From: GCA-2862585 sp036340235
GTDB taxonomy: Bacteria; Bacteroidota; Bacteroidia; Flavobacteriales; UBA7312
Direction of reading: 5' to 3'
Length of the DNA stretch: 40,857 nt
NCBI GenBank assembly: GCA_036340235.1
Contig: JAYYZE010000007.1
Coordinates: 1 to 40,857, forward strand
Positions 34,752-40,857 of the stretch are shown here, in pieces (position 1 is the first letter of the stretch; every line of letters starts with the position of its first letter). The translations under genes were made by a program, and so were the position numbers. The notes under the pieces are model-generated. The model made no database searches. It was not told where the DNA came from and was given only the letters and a program-made list of their open reading frames with translations.

Positions 34752-35009
34752 ATGAATCCGTTGCCAGATAACAATACTGAAATAGAATCCAATGACACAG
34801 AATCTACCAATCTGGTGGAAAAAATAAATTATAACGAGAAATCAGTTGATCAGTTAGTTTCATTTGCTCAAGACATCATTAATAGGCAAAACATTCTTTT
34901 AGCATCGAAAGAAATGGAAGCTCTTAGGGCGGCTTTTTACAAAAAAATAAACCTCGAAAAGCACGATATCTTACAGACTTTTTTTGAAAAATGGCGGATT
35001 GGAAGATGA
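34752..35009 (+). CDS. N-terminal fragment of the DUF349 protein (frameshifted)
   Basis: From the ATG at 34752 (MNPLPDNNTEIESND) this frame gives 85 residues, ending DILQTFFEKWRIGR. The segment ...SKEMEALRAAFYKK is the N-terminal part expected of Bacteroidota DUF349 proteins. Reading shifts at T7 (34979-34985): one T fewer would continue as TFLKNGGLEDEF in the frame of the following long ORF. I therefore read this as the 5' part of one gene of about 594 codons, not a separate gene. Upstream in-frame starts run back into aroE and are unlikely. Confidence 0.7.
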   Translation: MNPLPDNNTEIESNDTESTNLVEKINYNEKSVDQLVSFAQDIINRQNILLASKEMEALRAAFYKKINLEKHDILQTFFEKWRIGR

Positions 35010-36537
35010 ATTTAAAGCCATTCCATCGCCTCAGGAAAAAACTTTCAAGGAAATATTGCTGAAATATAGAGATAAAAAGGAGAAAGCTAGAAAACAGCAA
35101 GAAAGAGAATACGCTAAAAATTTAAAAATTAAAAACGATATAATTTCTGATATTCATGGTCTTATTAACAGTAAAGAAACCATAAAAGACACTTTTGTTA
35201 AGTTCAAAGAATTACAAGAAAAGTGGCGAAATACTGGTGAGGTGGCTATGGCTTTTCGCAATGATTCATGGAAATCATATCACCATCACGTTGAAAAATT
35301 TTATGATTTTATAAAAATAAACAAAGAGCTAAGAGACCTTGATTTCAATAAAAATCATCAACTCAAAGTAATATTGTGTGAGCAGACTGAAGCCCTAATG
35401 GAGGAAAAGTCCATTAACAAAATGAATGAAGAACTACAAATGCTTCATGAAAAATGGAAACAAATAGGACCTGTAAAGCCCGAATACAGAGAATCTATTT
35501 GGGAACGTTTTAAGCAAGCCAGTCGTCAGTTGAATAAAAAACACAACGACCATTACACCAATCTTAAAGAGAAGGGATTGGAACACTTGAATGCAAAATC
35601 CTCTATCTGTGATCAAATCAAAGAACTGGCCACACAAAAAGCAGACAACCACAAACAATGGAGTGAGCTGACTGAACAAGTACAATTTTTAGAAGAAAAA
35701 TGGCGTAAAGAGGGACCTATTAGAAAAGATGATTTGAAATCAGCACGAAGTGAGTTTAAAAAATCACTTGATATATTTTACAAAAAACGAAATGAGTTCT
35801 ACAAATCGAAAAAAGAGGAAAGTGCTCAAGTTGTCAACCAAAAAATCGATTTATGTGAACAAATCGAAAACATAAACGCTATTGAAACGCAAGATTGGAA
35901 TAAGCAAACACAGAAAGTTTTGAATATTCAGGAAAAATGGAAGAAAAGTGGTTACCTCCCTAAGTCCAAATCAGAAAAATTATGGAAACGCTTCAAATCA
36001 GCTCTTGATGTATTTTTTGAAAACAAAAGAACCTTTTATGCTACTAAAGATGAGCAGAAAGTTCGGCATCTGTCCGAAAAAGAAACCCTTTTTGAAACAA
36101 TCAAGTCGTTTGAATTAAACAGCGATATGAAAAAGAACAAAGAAACCATTGGAGCGTTTATGAAACAATGGCGAGAAATAGGACCCGTTCCGCGTGATAA
36201 ACAACAAATAGAAACAAGTTTCAGAAAAACCATCGACATTTTCTTTGCCAAGATGAAAATAGAACGCGATGAATTGGAAGAAATACGTTTCAAAGACAAA
36301 ATAGAGAGACTTAAACAATCTACCAATCACGATGCAATTCTTAAAGAAAAAAAATACTTGAAAAACAAAATTGATATACTTCAAAAAGAAGTCAATCAGT
36401 ACGAAACCAATATGGCTTTTTTCAAAAATAGCAAAGGCACTGAAAAGCTAAAAAATCAGGTAGTGAGTAAAATTGAAAAAAACCAAGCCACTATAAAATC
36501 ACTCAGAAAAAAACTGAAACTAATTAGCGCTATTTGA
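34984..36537 (+). CDS. DUF349 coiled-coil protein, main part
   Basis: 517 codons (frame opens with TTG at 34984) of highly charged, helical sequence. It holds about five DUF349 repeats, each ~75 residues with a W-K/R pattern: FKELQEKWRNTGEV, LHEKWKQIGPV, LEEKWRKEGPI, IQEKWKKSGYL and FMKQWREIGPV. A coiled-coil C-terminus follows. The family is widespread in Bacteroidota with no defined biochemical role. The natural start is probably the ATG at 34752, joined through a frameshift at T7. Its TGA shares a base with the uvrB ATG (TGATG). Confidence 0.85.
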   Translation: MKNGGLEDEFKAIPSPQEKTFKEILLKYRDKKEKARKQQEREYAKNLKIKNDIISDIHGLINSKETIKDTFVKFKELQEKWRNTGEVAMAFRNDSWKSYHHHVEKFYDFIKINKELRDLDFNKNHQLKVILCEQTEALMEEKSINKMNEELQMLHEKWKQIGPVKPEYRESIWERFKQASRQLNKKHNDHYTNLKEKGLEHLNAKSSICDQIKELATQKADNHKQWSELTEQVQFLEEKWRKEGPIRKDDLKSARSEFKKSLDIFYKKRNEFYKSKKEESAQVVNQKIDLCEQIENINAIETQDWNKQTQKVLNIQEKWKKSGYLPKSKSEKLWKRFKSALDVFFENKRTFYATKDEQKVRHLSEKETLFETIKSFELNSDMKKNKETIGAFMKQWREIGPVPRDKQQIETSFRKTIDIFFAKMKIERDELEEIRFKDKIERLKQSTNHDAILKEKKYLKNKIDILQKEVNQYETNMAFFKNSKGTEKLKNQVVSKIEKNQATIKSLRKKLKLISAI

Positions 36538-38531
36538 TGGGGTTTGAAATTGTTTCTGATTTTCAACCTACTGGAGACCAACCTAATGCTATCAAGCAAC
36601 TTGTACAGGGTCTAAATAGCAACGAAAAGCACCAAACCCTATTGGGAGTTACTGGCTCTGGCAAAACTTTTACCATCGCCAATGTTATCAAAGAGGTCCA
36701 AAAGCCCACACTTGTACTCAGCCATAACAAAACACTAGCGGCTCAGCTATATAGCGAATTCAAGCAATTTTTCCCAAAAAATGCCGTCGAATACTTTGTA
36801 TCCTATTATGATTACTATCAGCCCGAGGCATATATTCCTTCAACTGGCACCTACATTGAGAAAGACCTATCCATAAACGAAGAAATTGAAAAGCTACGAT
36901 TAAGCGCCACCTCCACCCTTCTTTCTGGCCGTAAAGATGTTATTGTTGTCTCATCGGTTTCGTGTATTTACGGCATTGGCAATCCTGATGATTTTGGTAG
37001 CAACGTTATAGAAATACAAACTCAACAGAAAATTAGTAGAAATAAACTACTAAACGTTATGGTCACGTCCCTATACTCACGAACAGAGAATGAACTCAAC
37101 AGAGGGAATTTTAAAGTAAAAGGCGATACCGTCAGCATCTTTCCTGCCTATGCCGATATTGCCTATAAAATTCATTTTTGGGGCGATGAGATTGAAGAAA
37201 TAGAAAGTATAGACCCCGTAAACAATCAACGTTTAGAAAGTTTAGACTCATTACGAATTTTTCCTGCTAACATCTTTGTGACATCCAAGGATAAAATTCA
37301 CAGCGCTATTCATCAAATTCAGGATGACCTTATGGACCAAGTTCAATTTTTGACCAATACCGATCGAAAAATTGAGGCCAAACGACTGGATGAACGAGTT
37401 AACTACGATCTAGAAATGATTCGTGAACTAGGATACTGCTCGGGAATTGAAAACTATTCTAGATACTTTGACGGAAGAGCACCAGGAAGTCGCCCATTCT
37501 GCTTGATCGATTATTTCCCACACGATTTTTTAACTGTCATTGACGAAAGTCACGTTACCATTCCACAAATACGCGCCATGTATGGTGGCGATCGCTCTAG
37601 AAAAGAAAATTTAGTGGAATATGGCTTTAGACTGCCTGCTGCGCTCGACAACAGACCACTCAAATTCGATGAATTTGAAATAATCAATAATCAATTCATT
37701 TACGTGAGCGCCACACCTGCCGATTTTGAACTAGAACAATGTGACGGCGTTGTTGCCGAGCAAGTCATTAGACCTACTGGCTTGCTAGATCCAAAGATTG
37801 ATGTTCGTCCCACCCAACATCAAATTGACGATTTACTTGAAGAAATAAAAGACCGTATTGACAAAGATGAACGCATATTAGTCACCACCCTTACCAAGCG
37901 AATGGCCGAGGAACTTACCGCCTATCTTAGTCGCTTTGATATCAAATGCCGATACATCCACTCTGACATTGACACTCTAGAAAGAGTCGAAATTTTACAC
38001 GAACTGAAAGAAGGCATTATAAGCGTTCTAGTTGGTGTCAACTTACTCAGGGAAGGACTTGACCTTCCAGAGGTTAGCTTAGTAGCTATTATGGACGCTG
38101 ATAAAGAAGGTTTTCTTCGTTCGGAACGATCGTTAACACAAACTGCCGGAAGAGCCGCCCGAAACATACATGGAACGGTCATTATGTACGCCGACACCAT
38201 TACCAAAAGCATGAAACTGACCATTGATGAAACCAACAGAAGGCGCAAAAAACAAACGTCTTATAACATAGAAAATAATATTACCCCAAAACCACTCTAT
38301 AAGAAAAAAGATAATGAACTGACTAAAAAACTAAACCCCTACAAGCCCAAAGAATCCCTTAACATAGCAGCCGAAATAGAACGAGATTACAGCAACCCAA
38401 AAACACTCGAAAACGCCATAAAAGATACTCGAAAACAAATGGAAAGAGCTGCTCAAAATTTAGATTTTTTGGAAGCAGCCAGCTTGCGTGACAAACTTAG
38501 CGAACTCAAAAAAATAAGGAATAACGTATGA
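36537..38531 (+). CDS. uvrB: Excinuclease ABC subunit B
   Basis: 664 residues from the ATG at 36537, within TGATG at the end of the DUF349 gene. UvrB verifies damage in nucleotide excision repair. Motifs are Walker A GVTGSGKT (37-44), the damage-binding beta-hairpin YYDYYQPEAYIPSTGTYIEKD, the DESHVTIPQI helicase box, YVSATPADFE, GVNLLREGLDLPEVSLVAI and QTAGRAARN. The C-terminal UVR motif (MERAAQNLDFLEAASLRDKLSELK) contacts UvrA/UvrC. Length is normal. It is the last gene of the plus-strand run, 6 bp from the convergent small gene. Confidence 0.98.
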   Translation: MGFEIVSDFQPTGDQPNAIKQLVQGLNSNEKHQTLLGVTGSGKTFTIANVIKEVQKPTLVLSHNKTLAAQLYSEFKQFFPKNAVEYFVSYYDYYQPEAYIPSTGTYIEKDLSINEEIEKLRLSATSTLLSGRKDVIVVSSVSCIYGIGNPDDFGSNVIEIQTQQKISRNKLLNVMVTSLYSRTENELNRGNFKVKGDTVSIFPAYADIAYKIHFWGDEIEEIESIDPVNNQRLESLDSLRIFPANIFVTSKDKIHSAIHQIQDDLMDQVQFLTNTDRKIEAKRLDERVNYDLEMIRELGYCSGIENYSRYFDGRAPGSRPFCLIDYFPHDFLTVIDESHVTIPQIRAMYGGDRSRKENLVEYGFRLPAALDNRPLKFDEFEIINNQFIYVSATPADFELEQCDGVVAEQVIRPTGLLDPKIDVRPTQHQIDDLLEEIKDRIDKDERILVTTLTKRMAEELTAYLSRFDIKCRYIHSDIDTLERVEILHELKEGIISVLVGVNLLREGLDLPEVSLVAIMDADKEGFLRSERSLTQTAGRAARNIHGTVIMYADTITKSMKLTIDETNRRRKKQTSYNIENNITPKPLYKKKDNELTKKLNPYKPKESLNIAAEIERDYSNPKTLENAIKDTRKQMERAAQNLDFLEAASLRDKLSELKKIRNNV

Positions 38532-38537
38532 AAAAAC

Positions 38538-38942
38538 TTATTCATATCCCCATCGATGCACATCATTGTTGGCGTCCTCAATGTCGTCTTTCACCATTTT
38601 TATACGTTGAGCAATAATACCAAACAAGCGCTCGTGCGTCATCAACCATTTCATTTCTTCTTTGTTTCCATCTGCTGCTTTGGCCATTTTGACTAATAGT
38701 AAGAAACCATTTTTTTCTAGCCACAGGAGGGGTTCCTTTTTTCCTTCCACGGCCTTAATGGTTGCTAGTAAGTGTGGTGCTTTTTTTAAAAGCCAATTGG
38801 TGGCTCTTTTGTCAAAATATAAAGCAAAACAAAATAGCCCTAGTTCGGGATAGTTATTCTTCATTAGCCAATTTCTAATTTCTCTGTTTCCAGAAATGGC
38901 TTCGCCCCACGCAATCAATATTTTCTCAGGGTATTTTTTCAT
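38538..38942 (-). CDS. Uncharacterised helical repeat protein
   Basis: 134 residues, no signal peptide. Internal repeats of about 33 residues centre on WL: EIRNWLMKNNYPELGLFCFAL, RATNWLLKKAPHLLATIKAVEGK, PLLWLEKNGFLLLVKMAKAADGN and EMKWLMTHERLFGIIAQRI, suggesting a small alpha-solenoid. The C-terminus is acidic (KDDIEDANNDVHRWGYE). I recall similar uncharacterised proteins in other Bacteroidota but cannot name a function. The ATG directly follows the U-tract of an intrinsic terminator, so expression would need readthrough or another promoter; the next ATG is 26 codons in. Confidence 0.7.
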   Translation of the reverse strand: MKKYPEKILIAWGEAISGNREIRNWLMKNNYPELGLFCFALYFDKRATNWLLKKAPHLLATIKAVEGKKEPLLWLEKNGFLLLVKMAKAADGNKEEMKWLMTHERLFGIIAQRIKMVKDDIEDANNDVHRWGYE

Positions 38943-38966
38943 AAAAAAAACCCCTTGCGGGGCTTA
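38943..38966 (-). terminator. Intrinsic terminator after the small secreted protein gene
   Basis: On the minus strand, AAG-CCCC, a GCAA tetraloop and GGGG-TTT form a 7-bp stem followed by a run of eight T (counting those in the stem). It begins three bases after the stop codon of the 121-residue protein and ends one base before the ATG of the next gene. Confidence 0.85.
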
Positions 38967-38969
38967 GTT

Positions 38970-39335
38970 TTACTTTCTTTGGGATCGGCTCATTTTCATT
39001 TTAAAGTAATAAAAATTACCTTCTTTGGCTACCAATTCGGCACCTCTTGAACCTAAAACACCTAAAACATCAATTACTCTATTGAACTTACCGGACATAT
39101 TATTTAGCTGATCACCAAATGCTTTGTCGTTTGCCTCAAATTTAAGTTTGAATCGGCTATTTTTCTTCTCTTCATCCAAAGGAACAATCTCCATAATTAG
39201 GTAAGAGAATGGTTGGGAATTGATGAAGCTTCTCATTTCTTTGTTAGGCTCCATCGATTTGTTGGGAGCGGGACGGGTCTGTGCCATGCTAACAAAAGGC
39301 ATTGCTATCAAGGCAAATAAAATTAAATGTTTCAT
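38970..39335 (-). CDS. Small exported protein of unknown function
   Basis: 121 residues. A signal peptide MKHLILFALIAMPFVSMAQ is followed by ~100 residues of mixed charged sequence (SFINSQPFSYLIMEIVPLDEEKKNSRFKLKFEANDKAFGDQLNNM ... GNFYYFKMKMSRSQRK). No known domain is recognised. It is probably periplasmic. It lies 35 bp after the prohibitin-like gene on the same strand and ends at a strong terminator, so it may be the last gene of that transcript. Confidence 0.75.
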   Translation of the reverse strand: MKHLILFALIAMPFVSMAQTRPAPNKSMEPNKEMRSFINSQPFSYLIMEIVPLDEEKKNSRFKLKFEANDKAFGDQLNNMSGKFNRVIDVLGVLGSRGAELVAKEGNFYYFKMKMSRSQRK

Positions 39336-39370
39336 AAATAAATTGGTTTGGTTAATTGTATGTTAATTGA

Positions 39371-40216
39371 TTAGTTATTGCCTCCTAAAATAATTGGTAA
39401 ATCGCCGTCGCCATTTCCGATGACAATTACTTTACTGTTTGGTGATTTTGACAACTCTTGCGTTGCCTCTACCCCTTTCCATTTTAGTAATTGTGGGGTA
39501 ATAGTCTTTGTGACAATTTTTTGAAAATCAGAAATACCTTCTGCTTCTATTCGCTTTCTTTCGGCTTCTTTTTGCTCCTTTAGTAGCTTAAACTCATACT
39601 CTAGAGCTTCTTGTTCCTGACGTAGCTTTTTCTCAATCGCTGTTTGCAGTGTTGGTGGTAGTGTCACGTCACGGATTAATATTGCATCCAGAAAAATATA
39701 CTTTTCAGCCAATGATTTAGCCGTTATTTCGAATACTTTGTCCTCTACTTCTTCACGCCTTGTGGAATATAATTCTTCAGGCAAGTATTCGCCAATAACT
39801 TCTCTGGTAACGGATCTTATCTCTGGTCGAATAATACTTTCTAAATAGTCCTTTCCAATGAGGTCATGCAAGTAGCCAAGCTGAGACACCTCAGGTGTGA
39901 ATCGAAAGGATAAGTCTAATTTGATAGAAAGGCCATTTTTGGAAAGTACTTCCATAGCTTCATAATCCTCTTGGATCTTTACATTGTAAATATACACCTT
40001 GTTCCAAGGTGCCATCACATGAAACCCTTGTGGAATGACTTTATCTTTGACAAGCCCACCTCCAAAACGTTTAAAGATTACGGCTTTCTCTCCTGGATTT
40101 ACAGTGTAAAACATATTCCCTCCGGTAAGTAAAAGAAATATGATAGCTACAAATCCAATGACAAAAAAACGTGGTAGCTTTGGGTTAAACCCTCCTGATT
40201 CATTAGTTTCAAACAT
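39371..40216 (-). CDS. Prohibitin/SPFH (band 7) membrane protein
   Basis: 281 residues. One N-terminal membrane segment (FFVIGFVAIIFLLLTGG) is followed by the band 7 domain (FYTVNPGEKAVIFKRFGGGLVKDKVIPQGFHVMAPWNKVYIYNVKIQ ... VLSKNGLSIKLDLSFRFTPE). A coiled coil comes next (LRQEQEALEYEFKLLKEQKEAERKRIEAEG), then a Gly/Asn-rich end. The pattern matches bacterial prohibitin homologues that form large membrane rings and influence membrane proteases such as FtsH. It lies 10 bp after the partial gene upstream. Confidence 0.93.
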   Translation of the reverse strand: MFETNESGGFNPKLPRFFVIGFVAIIFLLLTGGNMFYTVNPGEKAVIFKRFGGGLVKDKVIPQGFHVMAPWNKVYIYNVKIQEDYEAMEVLSKNGLSIKLDLSFRFTPEVSQLGYLHDLIGKDYLESIIRPEIRSVTREVIGEYLPEELYSTRREEVEDKVFEITAKSLAEKYIFLDAILIRDVTLPPTLQTAIEKKLRQEQEALEYEFKLLKEQKEAERKRIEAEGISDFQKIVTKTITPQLLKWKGVEATQELSKSPNSKVIVIGNGDGDLPIILGGNN

Positions 40217-40226
40217 AGTTAAATTA

Positions 40227-40857
40227 TTAAATATTAGTAATTCGCTTTCTTATAAACCATTCAATGGTCAAAAATACAAATAAAAGAAATGATATCCATT
40301 TTAAATTTATCAAATCACTTTTACTTTTAGTAGCGTAACTAATAGTTGATGCTTTTATTGTATTAAGTTCATTAAGAAGTTGAGATTCTTGGCTTAAATA
40401 GTATGACTTTCCGTTGTATTTTTTACTTAAGGAGTATAACGACTGGTGATTGGCTTTGGTGTTCATCTTTTCGATATCTAAGGGTTTAACAGAAAACTGA
40501 CCATTGTAGATAAATTCATTACCGTTGAAGTTAGTTTTTGCCAAAAGGTTGTAATCTCCGTTTTTCAAATTATCGACTTCTAAAAAATAAGACGTTTCTT
40601 TTTTGTTGAAAGTATATGTGTAATTCTTTCCATTTTCATCACTGATAACTAAGGAAATATCCGAATCGGTAATCAACTCATAGTTTGAGTTATAGAACTC
40701 TGCTTGAATACTCAAAAGATTATTTTCAGACAGTATATTTTCGTATTTTAATCTCAAAGGCCGTTTATCTTCATTGACAGAAAGATACTGAATACTTTTA
40801 TTTATTAATTCATCAAAGTATTTATGGTTCTTGTTAATAGAATACTCAAACAGACGC
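40227..40857 (-). CDS. C-terminal part of a large membrane protein (5' end beyond window)
   Basis: The frame is open from the right edge to a stop at 40227 (210 complete codons), so the internal TTG at 40757 need not be the start. It begins RLFEYSINKNHKYFDELINKSIQYLSVNEDKRPLRL. A beta-rich segment follows (SIQAEFYNSNYELITDSDISLVI, YFLEVDNLKNGDYNLLAKT), then one C-terminal membrane helix (LKWISFLLFVFLTIEWFIRK). The pattern recalls the end of large Bacteroidota proteins with an N-terminal double-membrane/VWA-like region. That identification is from memory of the tail only and is uncertain. Confidence 0.6.
   Translation of the reverse strand, partial: RLFEYSINKNHKYFDELINKSIQYLSVNEDKRPLRLKYENILSENNLLSIQAEFYNSNYELITDSDISLVISDENGKNYTYTFNKKETSYFLEVDNLKNGDYNLLAKTNFNGNEFIYNGQFSVKPLDIEKMNTKANHQSLYSLSKKYNGKSYYLSQESQLLNELNTIKASTISYATKSKSDLINLKWISFLLFVFLTIEWFIRKRITNI

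Overview
The window looks like a chromosomal segment of a Bacteroidota bacterium, most likely a marine-type Flavobacteriales relative. The DNA is AT-rich. Promoter-like sites fit the Bacteroidota pattern (TTTG, about 19 bases, TAnnTTTG). Secreted proteins carry type IX secretion (T9SS) sorting domains, and several families are typical of the phylum: multi-parvulin chaperone clusters, GWxTD protein, DUF349, DUF368, DciA beside RecF, and bacterial ComA.

Layout. 1-2994 (minus) is the N-terminal part of a very large secreted M43 metalloprotease with Cys-rich GCxD repeats and a kelch propeller, running off the left edge. A tRNA-Arg and a decayed subtilisin-like T9SS cargo gene follow (3153-4097), then a GT-C membrane glycosyltransferase. 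5655-15456 (minus) is a tightly packed run: nitronate monooxygenase-like flavoprotein, T9SS type B cargo protein, guaB, three SurA/parvulin-type periplasmic folding factors, a MoxR ATPase and peptide deformylase. 15510-17625 (plus) holds glyA and a methyltransferase. 17691-20244 (minus) holds tRNA-Met, an isoprenylcysteine-methyltransferase-like membrane protein, an FKBP lipoprotein and a DHH phosphoesterase. ndk, dciA-like/recF, a TPR membrane protein, ribH and tRNA-Ser come next. 23706-26976 (plus) is an envelope cassette (GWxTD protein, LpxL-type acyltransferase, family 2 glycosyltransferase). It converges on a minus pair, glmM and a cysteine desulfurase. 29586-30452 is a second decayed T9SS cargo gene (PKD plus CHU_C). 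30537-38531 (plus) is one compact eight-gene run: TPR protein, phosphosulfolactate synthase-like protein, rhodanese, DUF368 (PopT-type) transporter, aroE, DUF349 protein (frameshifted) and uvrB. The right end (minus) has the tail of a large membrane protein, a prohibitin-like protein, a small secreted protein and a small repeat protein.

Functionally this is mostly core genome: nucleotide, one-carbon, riboflavin and shikimate metabolism, DNA replication and repair, envelope building and outer-membrane protein folding. I see no CRISPR array, phage, IS element, defence island or convincing new multi-gene system. The most useful oddities are: two rotted T9SS cargo genes, a recent 156-bp tandem duplication in the M43 protease, a single frameshift at T7 in the DUF349 gene, an intrinsic terminator whose U-tract touches the next start codon, a G8 tract in a glycosyltransferase, a probable leaderless promoter, and a ComA-rhodanese-DUF368 neighbourhood suggesting an unassigned sulfonate function.
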